A stretch of 64,000 nucleotides of DNA from Candidatus Endomicrobiellum glyptotermitis (GCA_031267715.1 JAIRYQ010000002.1:310001-374000); one strand, 5' to 3'. Positions 39,422-48,522 are shown, counted from the stretch's first letter. The notes: generated by a model not told the origin, from the sequence alone. A program made the numbers and translations.

Positions 39422-40279
39422 ATGAAATTGTACTTCAAAGCACCAGCAAAAATTAATTTTTTTTTAGAAGTTATAAATAAAAGAGATGACGGGTATCACA
39501 ATTTGAAAAGTGTTATGCAAACTGTTAGTTTATATGATGAACTTTTTTTCGAACTTACGGACAGTAAAGTTTTACTTGAATGTAAAAATGAGCATTTACC
39601 TCATTTACCTATTGATAAAGAAAATATTGTTTATATAGCAGCACAAATGCTTAAGGAATACTACAGCATAAATAAAGGCGCAAGAATATGTTTAAAAAAA
39701 GAAATTCCTATCAAAGCCGGCCTAGGAGGTGGCTCCTCTGACGCTGCCTCAACACTTAAAGCTTTAGTCAAATTATGGAATATAAAAACATCAAAAGATA
39801 AACTAGAAAAAATTGCTGCAAAACTTAGCGCTGACGTTCCCTTTTTTCTTACAGCTGGAACAGCTCTATGCGAAGGAATAGGAGAAATCATTACTCCGTT
39901 AAAAAATATTGAAAAATTGAACATAGTTCTTGTAAATCCAAACTTTGGACTCAGTAGTAAAGATGTATACAAAAAAATCAAATTTCCGTTGACAAGTCAA
40001 GTTAAAATTAATAGTATAATTTCTTCCATTAGTAACGGATCTTTTAATAGAAATGGAGTCTTTGATTGTTGTTTTAATAGATTTGAAGAATTCGTTTTTC
40101 CTGGCTATCCTGAAATAGCAAGAATTAAAAAAGTTCTAAATGAATTGGGTTGTGTAAGTCTTATGTCAGGCTCTGGCACAACAGTTTTTGGAATTTATAA
40201 TAATGAATCTAAAACTGAAAAGCTTAAATTGGAACTTAACAAATATAAATGGAAAACTTGGTTTGTCAATACAATTTAG
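39422..40279 (+). CDS. ispE: 4-diphosphocytidyl-2-C-methyl-D-erythritol kinase
   Basis: IspE is the GHMP-family kinase of the MEP isoprenoid pathway. The 285-residue protein has APAKINFFLEVINKRDDGYHNLKSVMQTVSLYDEL (substrate Lys and Asp region), the ATP loop PIKAGLGGGSSDAASTLKAL (about residues 96-115), the catalytic Asp in LSADVPFFLTAGTALCEGIGE and the late SLMSGSGTTVFGIY. The ATG lies at an A-rich spot without a clear ribosome site. tRNA-Gln follows 40 bp downstream. Confidence 0.96.
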   Translation: MKLYFKAPAKINFFLEVINKRDDGYHNLKSVMQTVSLYDELFFELTDSKVLLECKNEHLPHLPIDKENIVYIAAQMLKEYYSINKGARICLKKEIPIKAGLGGGSSDAASTLKALVKLWNIKTSKDKLEKIAAKLSADVPFFLTAGTALCEGIGEIITPLKNIEKLNIVLVNPNFGLSSKDVYKKIKFPLTSQVKINSIISSISNGSFNRNGVFDCCFNRFEEFVFPGYPEIARIKKVLNELGCVSLMSGSGTTVFGIYNNESKTEKLKLELNKYKWKTWFVNTI

Positions 40280-40319
40280 TTAAGATTTTTTGTATATTTT
40301 ATACATCACACATCAGGAT

Positions 40320-40390
40320 TCCGGGATTGTGTAATGGTAGCACAAGGGAATTTGGATCCCTTTGTCTAGGTTCGAATCCTAGTCCCGGAG
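40320..40390 (+). tRNA. tRNA-Gln (anticodon TTG)
   Basis: Acceptor TCCGGGA pairs with TCCCGGA. The anticodon stem AGGGA/TCCCT encloses ATTTGGA (anticodon TTG), and the T arm reads CTAGGTTCGAATCCTAG. The U1-A72 end fits bacterial tRNA-Gln. Confidence 0.95.
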
Positions 40391-40445
40391 TACCTCAAAA
40401 TGAACGGCAACACTGTAAGCAATAGCGAGTTGTAAAGTGTAAAGA

Positions 40446-41267
40446 TTAAATACTCCAATTTAGCTTTGTTTTTAAAGTTTCAAAGTAAGATTTACTACAA
40501 TTTTTTATGAGTTTAAGTTGTTTTTTGTATAAATAAAACTTTACTTTTGCTCCGTTAGGAAGAGTATAGTTATCTTGTCCATCTATCGATATTATAATTT
40601 TTCCGTTATTATCCTTGTTCTTCGTAACGAATGAGACATTGCATCTATCAGACAATATCATCGGCCTTTGCGTTAATGTATGAGGAGAAATAGGAGTAAG
40701 AATTAATACTTGGAGGTTGGGATAAACTATAGGTCCTGAAGCAGCGAGAGAATACGCAGTTGATCCTGTAGGTGTTGCAATAATCATCCCATCGCATTTA
40801 TACTCGGCCGTAAAGTTTTCATCTATACTGACGTCTACTGTAATAAGTTTTCCGCCCGATAAAGAGCGTAACACGCAGTCGTTAGCAGCTATTATTTTTA
40901 TCTTTTTATTTCTATATTCAAATTCCGCAGAAAGCAGAATTCTTTTTTCAATCACAAAACCTGAAGAAAAAATATTTTTTAAAATTACAAATATTTCACT
41001 TGTATCAGCATCTGTCAAAAATCCAAGAGAGCCAAGATTTATACCTTTTATAGGAACTGATAGCGGTGAAAACGTTCTTATAACTTTAAGCATTGTGCCA
41101 TCACCACCTATTGATAAAACAAAGTCAACTTTCCTAGCTTTAACCGATAAAGAGTCATTAACAAATGCCCTGCATCTATTCTGTTTAAGCCAAAAAGCAA
41201 TTTCAAGTGCAAGTTTCTTTGCATTCGCTTTTGATTTATTATAAATAACTCCAGCACTGTATTTCAT
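40446..41267 (-). CDS. nadK: NAD kinase
   Basis: NadK phosphorylates NAD to NADP. The protein of about 273 residues has the GGDGT motif (DFVLSIGGDGTMLKVIRTF, about residue 53), GINLGSLGFLTD, ANDCVLRSLSGGKLI and CDGMIIATPTGSTAYSLAASGPIVYP. I take ATG 41267, with GGAAAG 4 bases upstream, rather than the frame start 18 bp earlier. It is a lone minus-strand gene, convergent with tRNA-Gln. Confidence 0.95.
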   Translation of the reverse strand: MKYSAGVIYNKSKANAKKLALEIAFWLKQNRCRAFVNDSLSVKARKVDFVLSIGGDGTMLKVIRTFSPLSVPIKGINLGSLGFLTDADTSEIFVILKNIFSSGFVIEKRILLSAEFEYRNKKIKIIAANDCVLRSLSGGKLITVDVSIDENFTAEYKCDGMIIATPTGSTAYSLAASGPIVYPNLQVLILTPISPHTLTQRPMILSDRCNVSFVTKNKDNNGKIIISIDGQDNYTLPNGAKVKFYLYKKQLKLIKNCSKSYFETLKTKLNWSI

Positions 41268-41842
41268 AATTCTTTCCAAACACAACTACATTCAAACAAC
41301 TTTACTGGGGAACAAAAAGTATTTGTTTAAACACTCCTCTTTTAGTGTCGTAGTAAAAAGAAGCTTTACCCTAGAAGTTAACTATTTTAGTCTTAAGAAC
41401 ATAAAGCTTTTTTTAATAAGCATCACCCCCCCCCTAACATATCACGCTAAAATACAAAAGCAAAATTTTTTAAAATAGTCAGACTTAGATTTCATATATT
41501 CAAACTGAAATAGACTCAAGCCCCCCTCCGTAAACATTTATTTTATATCTCCATAAGATATTGAAGAGGGTATGTCGTTGGTGAATTCATGATAATTTTT
41601 TATTTATTATATGGAGTCCACATTCACAGTTTTCGTTTTCAATACAAACTTTTTACGTCCTTTACAATTTACGACATAGAAATAGCCATGCCTTCGACAG
41701 AGATTATAGTATCATCAAACTTATAAGGAGCGCTTCTTTTTTTAAGAGAATATCTATAACAAAGTCGGTGCAAGAGCATGAGCAATGAGAATTACTATAA
41801 ATGGTCTTTCATGCGACATTTTAATCATAGATAGGCTCGTAA
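41268..41842. other. Non-coding, probably decayed stretch
   Basis: About 570 bp between nadK and thiL show no intact gene. C9 at 41426-41434 and C6 at 41521 are homopolymers of the kind seen in this window's pseudogenes. On the minus strand a fragment FDDTIISVEGMAISMS lies at about 41675-41725. I do not recognise a family. The ORF extension of thiL into this region (from 41785) is not supported. Confidence 0.45.
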
Positions 41843-41873
41843 TTGATTTTTATTATATCAAAATTGATATAAT
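41843..41873 (+). promoter_or_regulatory. thiL promoter with palindromic operator-like sequence
   Basis: A TATAAT at 41868-41873 lies 7 bases before the thiL ATG, with TTGATT at 41843-41848 (19-base spacer). The -10 box is inside a perfect palindrome ATTATATCAA-AA-TTGATATAAT (41852-41873). Transcription would start at or within a base or two of the ATG, so the message appears leaderless. The palindrome could bind a repressor; none is identified. Confidence 0.5.
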
Positions 41874-41880
41874 CATAATA

Positions 41881-42870
41881 ATGAAAAACAAAAATATATC
41901 AAAAATCGGTGAATTTGGATTAATAGATAGAATAAAAACCCAATTCACAAATATAAGTACTGATAGAAATATCACTGCAAATATAGGTGATGACAGTTTT
42001 TGCTTCAAATCTGGTAAAAACAATATTTGTATAACAAAAGACATGCTAGTTGAAGAAGTTCACTTTAAAAAAGAATGGATAAGTCCTCAAGAACTTGGTA
42101 AAAAATCGATTGAAGTGAATGTGTGTGATATAGCTGCTATGGGAAATATAATTCCCAAATACGTATTTATAGGGTTGGGGGTTCCATCAAAAACACCAGA
42201 AATGTTTATCAATAACTTGTACAAAGGTTTTAAAAAAACATGCGATAAATATAAAATAGCGATAGCAGGCGGCGATATTGTAAAATCTGATAGAATCGTA
42301 ATTTCTGTTACGCTTGTTGGTATGGGAAAACAGGAAGTAATTAAAAGAAATAGTGCTGAAGAGGGGGACTTAATTGGCGTAACAAACACTTTTGGAGATG
42401 CCGGAGCAGGAATCACTCTTCTATATAAACACGGAATAAAATACAAATATAATAAAGCCCAGCGTTATTTAATTTTAAAGCAAAACAATCCCAAAGCAAG
42501 ACTCAAAGAAGCATGGAAAATATCAGAATATTTAACTTCCTTAACAGACGCTTCTGATGGATTATATATTTCTGTTAATCTGCTTGCAAAAGATTCTAAA
42601 AAAGGAGCAGAAATTAATATGAACAAAATTCCAATTTCATCAAATTTAAAAAAGGTTTTTAAAGAAGATAAAGAACAGCTGAATTTTGCACTATTTGGTG
42701 CGGAAGACTATGAACTCGTCTTCACAGTCCCGGACTTAAAAGCAGAACTTTTAAAAAAATTAATTCCTAAAATTTCATATATAGGTGTTATTAATTCTTC
42801 AAATGAAATAAGATATTTTTATAATGGCAAAGAGCAAAAAATTAAATATTCCGGCTATAAACATTTTTAG
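41881..42870 (+). CDS. thiL: Thiamine-monophosphate kinase
   Basis: ThiL makes thiamine diphosphate from thiamine monophosphate and ATP. From ATG 41881 the protein has 329 residues: GEFGLIDRIKTQF, IGDDSFCF (metal Asp pair), ITKDMLVEEVHFKKEW, KSIEVNVCDIAAMGNIPK-like NVCDIAAMG, IAGGDIVKSDRIVISVTLVG and TDASDGLYISVNLLA, FGAEDYELVFTV. The longer frame to 41785 adds 32 residues not found in the family. No ribosome site lies before the ATG. It is first in thiL-tsaE-tsaB. The other thiamine genes are 3 kb away. Confidence 0.93.
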   Translation: MKNKNISKIGEFGLIDRIKTQFTNISTDRNITANIGDDSFCFKSGKNNICITKDMLVEEVHFKKEWISPQELGKKSIEVNVCDIAAMGNIIPKYVFIGLGVPSKTPEMFINNLYKGFKKTCDKYKIAIAGGDIVKSDRIVISVTLVGMGKQEVIKRNSAEEGDLIGVTNTFGDAGAGITLLYKHGIKYKYNKAQRYLILKQNNPKARLKEAWKISEYLTSLTDASDGLYISVNLLAKDSKKGAEINMNKIPISSNLKKVFKEDKEQLNFALFGAEDYELVFTVPDLKAELLKKLIPKISYIGVINSSNEIRYFYNGKEQKIKYSGYKHF

Positions 42871-43288
42871 TAAGAATATTTTTATTACAAAAACTCCACA
42901 AGAAACCAGAAAATTAGGTAAAAAATTTGCTGCGGTATTAAAGGGTGGGGATATTGTTTTTTTAAAAGGCGAGTTTGGAAGCGGAAAAACAACTTTTACA
43001 CAAGGAATTGTAAAGTTCCTTTGCAATAAAGATTTTGCGAGAAGTTCAAGTTTTACACTTATAAGAGAATATAATACAGCTAACTTAAAACTTTTTCATA
43101 TAGATTTATACAGACTTGCCCCTTCCATTGTTTGGGACATTGGGATAGAAGAATATCTTTATGGCAAAAATATTTCAATTGTCGAATGGGCGGATAGGCT
43201 CCTAGGGGCAGAAAACGATAACCACTGGAATGTCGAAATTAAAAACATGAATACAAAAAGAAAAATAAAAATAGAAAATAGAAAATGA
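42824..43288 (+). CDS. tsaE: tRNA t6A synthesis ATPase TsaE
   Basis: TsaE is the small ATPase that works with TsaB and TsaD in t6A37 tRNA modification. The 154-residue protein has TKTPQETRKLGKKFAAVLKGGDIVFLKGEFGSGKTTFTQGIVKF (Walker A, about residue 51), the SSSFTLIREYN segment, FHIDLYRL and VEWADRL. The ATG overlaps the last 47 bp of thiL; no later in-frame start precedes the conserved core, so overlap with thiL is likely real. Its end overlaps the tsaB start. Confidence 0.95.
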   Translation: MAKSKKLNIPAINIFSKNIFITKTPQETRKLGKKFAAVLKGGDIVFLKGEFGSGKTTFTQGIVKFLCNKDFARSSSFTLIREYNTANLKLFHIDLYRLAPSIVWDIGIEEYLYGKNISIVEWADRLLGAENDNHWNVEIKNMNTKRKIKIENRK

Positions 43289-43953
43289 AAATTCTGGCTA
43301 TAGAAACTTCTGGAAAAACATTTAGTTTAGCTATAAATGAATGTGGAAGAAATGTTGCTTCATTTTATTATGACTGCGGAAACGCACACTCTGAAATGAT
43401 TATTCCAGCAATGGAAAGATTACTAAAGGATACTAGAAATACTTGCCAAGACATAGATAAATTTGCAGTATCTATAGGACCTGGAAGTTTCACTGGAATA
43501 AGAGTCGGCATAACTATGGCAAAGACGTTTGCCCAAGCTTTAAACAAACCTATTGTCGCCGTTGATACTTTATCAATCTTAGAAAAATCTTCTATCAAAA
43601 TTAAAGGAACAAAAATAATCTCAGCAGTAGATGCTTTAAGAAATGAAGTTTATGTTAAAGAAGGTAAGAAAATTGTTATAAAAAATATAGACTCATTTAT
43701 TGAAACCTTAAAAAAACATAAAAATAATTTACTACTTATAGGAAATGCCACAATATCCTATAAAAAAAAGCTTACTAAAGAACTTGGTGTATATAGTATT
43801 TCCTTACCTTATAATATGCATATGCCACAGGCACATGTACTAGCAACAATAGCCTACCAATCTGAAAAAAGTACAACAAGTTATTCAAAAGTAATACCAC
43901 TTTATATACGTAGATCATGGGCTGAAGAGAATAACAGCAGCTTTAATAAATAA
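43285..43953 (+). CDS. tsaB: tRNA t6A synthesis protein TsaB
   Basis: TsaB is the ASKHA-fold partner of TsaD in t6A formation. The 222-residue protein has KILAIETSGKTFSLAI at the start, CGNAHSEMIIPAMERLL, and the family hallmark AVSIGPGSFTGIRVGITMAKTFA (about residues 62-84). It overlaps tsaE by 4 bp (ATGA), giving coupled translation. rimI, often next in line, is not seen. Confidence 0.94.
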   Translation: MKILAIETSGKTFSLAINECGRNVASFYYDCGNAHSEMIIPAMERLLKDTRNTCQDIDKFAVSIGPGSFTGIRVGITMAKTFAQALNKPIVAVDTLSILEKSSIKIKGTKIISAVDALRNEVYVKEGKKIVIKNIDSFIETLKKHKNNLLLIGNATISYKKKLTKELGVYSISLPYNMHMPQAHVLATIAYQSEKSTTSYSKVIPLYIRRSWAEENNSSFNK

Positions 43954-44658
43954 ATTAATATTCAGTTTTAGTTTTTTCATAAGGGTTACTATGTACCCTA
44001 GTGGTCTTGCTTGCGAAGCTATTACTTTCCATATTTTTATTTTTAAAGTTTTTTAAAAATTTCAACCCTAAAAACAACAACATTGGAATTTATAGACAAA
44101 ATCTTTAAAACCCTTGTATCCCCACAATATCATGTAAAAAACATCCATCTCACCTATTTTACTTTTAAATATTTTTTAAAAAGTCCTACCTAAATCTCTT
44201 TTAGTAAAATCTCGTACTTTTTTACATTTTCTATTACATGAAGCAGAATCAACAACAAAAGTTATTCTTCAAGAACACTCATATTGCGTTTAAAACATCT
44301 TCCCAATTATTTTAAAATTCTCTCTTGGAGCGATTTCTCTAGCGAAAGAATACAAAAAATAAGGCAAGAATCTAATTAACTCACTAAAATATTCGAAATT
44401 CTCGCACCATTTTTCTTAAAAAACCTAATACGTTTTTCATTTGTCACATATATATTTTTCACAACCATGTAAAAAATTCTAAAATCTGAGCTCTAATATA
44501 TCGCAATTGTACGCAACAGCAAATTACACTGCAAGCACAACTACACTATAAGAACGCTAGCACCTTTCTGGACTTAAGTGTTTGGACAAATGATCAAATA
44601 TTTACCTCTCAATATTTTTATGCATATCGCTCAATCACTTCTCTCACAAACAAAAGAC
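43954..44658. other. About 700 bp of non-coding, likely decayed DNA
   Basis: No intact gene lies between tsaB and nadD. The minus strand, downstream of nadD, has broken fragments such as SFAREIAPRENFKIIGKMF (about 44295-44355) and SCNRKCKKVRDFTKRDLGRT (about 44185-44245) that may be one former gene. I could not name it. Confidence 0.45.
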
Positions 44659-45237
44659 TTACTTATATAATCTCTTCTGAATTATATAGTTATAAACTTT
44701 TTTATCAAGTAAAGAAGCTGCCTTCCTACGGTCTAATTTTATGAATTCTCTTACTTTGGTAGAAGAAATATCCTCAATTTCCTTATCTATAAAAATACAT
44801 CTATCCAGATACTCAGCATCATTATTTATTGCAATATTAGCCCTCTTAGCGATTATAAATCTGTAGTGAGCTACAATGTAATCTATATTCTTCCAAGTAG
44901 ATAGGTTTAAAAAAGAATCGGAACCTATAATTATGTATATTTCATCCATAGAGTACAAACTTTTAAAATGGTCTAAAGTTTGGTACGAATATACAATCCC
45001 TTTTTTTTGAGCCTCATAACAACTGACTCTAGCTTTATGTATATTGTATGTTACGAGTCTTAGCATTGAAATTCTATCCTCAATACCTGCATACTGTTGT
45101 TGCTTATGAGGTGGTGCATAAGCAACAACAAAAATTAATTCTTTTAAATCAAAACGCTTTAGCGCAAGACCTGCAATTTGAATATGCGACTTATGGACGG
45201 GATCAAACGAGCCTCCAAAAATTGCTATTTTACTCAT
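44659..45237 (-). CDS. nadD: Nicotinate-nucleotide adenylyltransferase
   Basis: NadD makes deamido-NAD from nicotinate mononucleotide and ATP. The 192-residue protein has the nucleotidyltransferase start IAIFGGSFDPVHKSHIQIAG (GxFDPxHxxH), VVAYAPPHKQQ, IIGSDSFLNLSTWKN and the C-terminal ISSTKVREFIKLDRRKAA (ISSTxxR). The start has GGGAG 6 bases upstream. It stands alone between two dead stretches. Confidence 0.96.
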   Translation of the reverse strand: MSKIAIFGGSFDPVHKSHIQIAGLALKRFDLKELIFVVAYAPPHKQQQYAGIEDRISMLRLVTYNIHKARVSCYEAQKKGIVYSYQTLDHFKSLYSMDEIYIIIGSDSFLNLSTWKNIDYIVAHYRFIIAKRANIAINNDAEYLDRCIFIDKEIEDISSTKVREFIKLDRRKAASLLDKKVYNYIIQKRLYK

Positions 45238-45539
45238 TTATAACTCCCCCACCTTCCATCGCAATTAATTTGCAACAGATTACCACGAACTCTCTAATAT
45301 TAATTCCCAACTCCATATATTATTCCGTATACTATTATAAGTAAAATTATACAAATAACAAATCTCAATTTTTTAATTTGAAAATCAAAAATAAAACAAT
45401 CTTAAACTTTTTTATTTTACTAAGATTATCCTCTAGTTATTACTATCATCCAAATTCCATTTTGAGTCAAAAGAATAATGGTATTTACACATGTACAATT
45501 TTTATGATATCATGCGAGCAGAGTTTGCGCACGAAAAAC

Positions 45540-45751
45540 ATCTCTTGTTTAATTCGCGGGCACCACAATGGGATCTTTTGATCCTTGAGTAAGACCTGAG
45601 AAAATAGCAAGGTCTTTTGACGGTTTGAGCGCCTGACATAGATGGCATCGTGAGTGAGTGTAGAAGTTTCTATTCTTATAGTTTTTTTAGGTATGTGTTA
45701 TTGTAGTGTAGTGCTTCCTATGGAAATTTTTGTCTAGATGGAGGTTGGGAT
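45540..45751 (+). promoter_or_regulatory. Long untranslated leader of the thi operon with small stem-loops
   Basis: About 200 bases upstream of thiG carry GGATC-TTTT-GATCC (about 45571-45585) and AAGACCT / AGGTCTT (about 45588-45613) followed by TT. I looked for the TPP riboswitch core (CUGAGA ... CCUGAUNNGG ... GGNAGGGA) and did not find it in order; only an isolated CTGAGA is present. Function is unproven. Confidence 0.25.
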
Positions 45752-45759
45752 ATGGTGTC

Positions 45760-46536
45760 ATGAACAGGGATATCTTTAGCATTGCAGGTATTGAGCTTGA
45801 GAGTAGAATTTTTATAGGAAGTGGAAAATTTCAAAATAATGCACTTATACCTAAAATAATTGAGTCTTCGCAAGCACAGGTTATGACTGTAGCTGTAAGA
45901 AGGTTTGACTTTGCGAACCCCCAAGAAAATATTTTGAACTATATGCCGAAGAACGTTTACGTAATGCCAAACACCTCAGGTGCAAGAAATGCTACTGAAG
46001 CAATACGCATAGCACGAACTGCAAGAGCCGCCATCAAGACTAATTTAATTAAAATAGAAATAATTAACGATAATAAGTATCTTCTGCCTGACAACTATCA
46101 AACTTCACGGGCATGCGAAGTACTTTCAAAAGAAAATTTTAGTGTGTTTGCCTACATGAACGCCGACTTATATGCAGCGAGAGATATGCAAAATGCCGGA
46201 GCAGTAGCGATTATGCCTTTGGGTGCGCCTATCGGTACAAATAAGGGATTAAGAACAAGAGAAATGGTGAAAATTTTAATTGATGAAATTGATACTCCAA
46301 TAATAATTGACGCAGGATTAGGTAAACCATCAGATGCTTGCAAATGTATGGAAATAGGGTGCAGCGCAGTTATGATAAACACTTCAATCTCCTCAAGCCA
46401 AAACCCTATTTTAATGGCTGAAGCGTTTAAGTACGCAGTGAGCGCGGGCAGAAAAGCATTTCTTGCGAAGGTTGGGGCAGTATCGGATAAAGCAAGAGCA
46501 TCATCTCCACTAACAGAATTTTTATATGACAAATAA
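45760..46536 (+). CDS. thiG: Thiazole synthase ThiG
   Basis: ThiG is the TIM-barrel enzyme that forms the thiazole ring from DXP, dehydroglycine and ThiS thiocarboxylate. The 258-residue protein has [25 protein letters not shown] (with the Arg-Arg pair typical of ThiG), [20 protein letters not shown], and [16 protein letters not shown] with the Schiff-base Lys near residue 96. Toward the end are [12 protein letters not shown] and [33 protein letters not shown] is 15 bases before ATG 45760; a three-codon ORF (ATG GTG TCA TGA) sits between and its stop overlaps this ATG. It leads thiG-thiH-thiE/S-thiF. Confidence 0.95.
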   Translation: MNRDIFSIAGIELESRIFIGSGKFQNNALIPKIIESSQAQVMTVAVRRFDFANPQENILNYMPKNVYVMPNTSGARNATEAIRIARTARAAIKTNLIKIEIINDNKYLLPDNYQTSRACEVLSKENFSVFAYMNADLYAARDMQNAGAVAIMPLGAPIGTNKGLRTREMVKILIDEIDTPIIIDAGLGKPSDACKCMEIGCSAVMINTSISSSQNPILMAEAFKYAVSAGRKAFLAKVGAVSDKARASSPLTEFLYDK

Positions 46537-46592
46537 CAACTCTAAAACAAATCGATTACATTAGGCTTTTTATAAAGTTTAGGACGTGTTGT

Positions 46593-47696
46593 ATGACTTT
46601 TTACGACATAAAACAAAAATACAGTAAATTTAATTTTGAAAAATATATAAAAAGTATTTCTGACAAAATGGTCGAAAATTCTATACAAAAAGAAATTTTG
46701 GACGATATGGATTTTTTGAGTCTTTTATCGCCAAAAGCTTCGAATCACATTGAAGAGATGGCGCAAAAAGCACATGAAATATCGGTTAAATATTTCGGTA
46801 AATGTATACTTTTATATGCCCCCTTGTATGTCTCAAATTTTTGTATAAATAATTGTGTTTATTGCGGATTCTCGACAATAAATAAGATTAAACGAGAGGT
46901 TCTTTCTTACGAGGAAATTAAAGAAAATTGTAAAGTAATTTCAAGCTACGGACTTCATCATATTCTTCTTGTTACTGGAGAAAGTAATATAAAAACTCCA
47001 ATAAGTTATCTGAGAAAATGTGTTGAAATATTGAAGGATTATTTTGAGGGAATAGACATAGAAGTTTACCCGTTGGATGAATCGGAATACAAAGCACTAG
47101 CAGATTCAGGAGTTGATGGACTTACAATTTATCAGGAAACTTATAATGAAGATCTTTACAAACTCCTCCATACCAAAGGAGAAAAGTCGAATTATAAGTA
47201 TCGTCTAGAAACATGTGAAAGAGCAGGGAAAGTAAATTACAGAAATTTAAATGTGGGTGTACTGCTTGGATTAAATGATTTTATAAGTGATATTTTTTTT
47301 GCTGGCATCCACGCAAAATATCTTCAAATAAGATTTCAGTCAGCGGAAATTGGCATATCTTTTCCAAGGTTCAGACCGGCTAAAGGAACGTATCAACCCA
47401 AAACACTAATATCTGACAAAGATCTTACCCAAGCAATCTGCGCAATAAGACTTTTTATAAATCGTATAAACATAAATATATCTACTAGAGAAAGCAAAGA
47501 ATTAAGGAATAATTTAATACCACTAGGTATTACAAAAATGTCAGCAGCATCAAGTACTGAAGTAGGTGGCTACACAAAAAGAGGACAATCTGAAGGACAA
47601 TTTAAAGTAAAAGATGCAAGTACAGTTGATAAAGTAAAAGAGATGATATATAAGAAAGGTTATCAGCCAATAATGAAAGACTGGATCACATTATAA
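46593..47696 (+). CDS. thiH: 2-iminoacetate synthase ThiH (radical SAM)
   Basis: ThiH cleaves tyrosine with a SAM radical to give dehydroglycine for thiazole formation in organisms without ThiO. The 367-residue protein has the cluster motif C-x3-C-x2-C in YVSNFCINNCVYCGFSTINK (about residues 83-90), HILLVTGESN, DGLTIYQETYN and RFRPAKGTYQP. It follows thiG by 56 bp with AGGA 8 bases before the ATG. The choice of ThiH over ThiO is usual for anaerobes, in line with a gut organism. Confidence 0.96.
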   Translation: MTFYDIKQKYSKFNFEKYIKSISDKMVENSIQKEILDDMDFLSLLSPKASNHIEEMAQKAHEISVKYFGKCILLYAPLYVSNFCINNCVYCGFSTINKIKREVLSYEEIKENCKVISSYGLHHILLVTGESNIKTPISYLRKCVEILKDYFEGIDIEVYPLDESEYKALADSGVDGLTIYQETYNEDLYKLLHTKGEKSNYKYRLETCERAGKVNYRNLNVGVLLGLNDFISDIFFAGIHAKYLQIRFQSAEIGISFPRFRPAKGTYQPKTLISDKDLTQAICAIRLFINRININISTRESKELRNNLIPLGITKMSAASSTEVGGYTKRGQSEGQFKVKDASTVDKVKEMIYKKGYQPIMKDWITL

Positions 47697-48520
47697 AAAA
47701 ACAAATCCCCGAAGGTTTATATGCAATAACCGCAGAAAACTTTTCGAATGGCAAAGATAATATCACTGTGGTGAAAGAAATGTTAGATTCAGGAATAAAA
47801 GTCCTACAATATCGCGATAAGCATAAATCAAAACTCGAAAAATTAAAACAATGCGAAATCATAAGGAAATTGACATTAAATTACGAATGTCTTTTTATAG
47901 TAAACGACGATATAGATGTGGCTCTAGCCGTCCAAAGTGATGGAGTGCACTTGGGACAAGAGGATTTACCTATCTCAAAAGCTAGAGGAATTGTAGGGGG
48001 TAATATGATCATAGGGGCATCTAGTCATTCTCCTGAACAAGCAAAATCTGCCGTTAAATATGGAGCAGATTATATAGGAGTAGGGCCAATATATAAAACT
48101 TTTACAAAGGAGAATGTCGTAGATCCCGTGGGACTTGGATATTTAAGTTTCTGCATGAAAAATATTAAAATACCAAAAGTGGCAATAGGAGGTATTAAAC
48201 TCTCGAATCTAGCAGAAGTCTGCAAATACAACCCAGAAAACATATGCATGGTGACAGAAATAACATTGGCACAAAACATAAAATTCATAATAAGAAAAGC
48301 ACAGGAGATAATAAAAATGATTAACGTCAAAATTAACGGACAAAACAAGAGATTAGAAGATAAAACAAAAATAGCTGATTTTTTAAAAAACAATAATATC
48401 GATCATATAGGAGTAACAGTTGAACATAATTCAGAAATTGTCAATCCGGAAGACATTACGAGGATTGCACTAAAAGAAGGAGATGTATTGGAAGTATTAA
48501 GATTTGTGGGAGGTGGGTAA
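47690..48520 (+). CDS. thiE: Fused thiamine-phosphate synthase ThiE and sulfur carrier ThiS
   Basis: Two functions lie in one frame. The ThiE part couples thiazole phosphate and pyrimidine diphosphate: LYAITAENFS (beta-1), GIKVLQYRDKHKS, IVNDDIDVALAVQSDGVHLGQEDLP, IIGASSHS, ADYIGVGPIYKTFTK and KVAIGGIK. The ThiS part (from about 48317) ends in FVGGG, the glycine tail that ThiF activates. No ATG, GTG or TTG precedes beta-1 in frame; candidates are ATT 47690 or CTG 47681, overlapping thiH. GTG 47768 would remove beta-1. An AGGAG and in-frame ATG at 48317 could also give free ThiS. The exact start is uncertain. Confidence 0.85.
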   Translation: MIKKQIPEGLYAITAENFSNGKDNITVVKEMLDSGIKVLQYRDKHKSKLEKLKQCEIIRKLTLNYECLFIVNDDIDVALAVQSDGVHLGQEDLPISKARGIVGGNMIIGASSHSPEQAKSAVKYGADYIGVGPIYKTFTKENVVDPVGLGYLSFCMKNIKIPKVAIGGIKLSNLAEVCKYNPENICMVTEITLAQNIKFIIRKAQEIIKMINVKINGQNKRLEDKTKIADFLKNNNIDHIGVTVEHNSEIVNPEDITRIALKEGDVLEVLRFVGGG

Positions 48521-48522
48521 AA

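Noticed and set aside
45378-45581. 67-codon plus-strand ORF before the thi leader
   Set aside because: No ribosome site and no family resemblance; low-complexity AT-rich composition.
45540-45720. TPP riboswitch upstream of thiG
   Set aside because: Only an isolated CTGAGA is present; the rest of the conserved core is not found in the right order.
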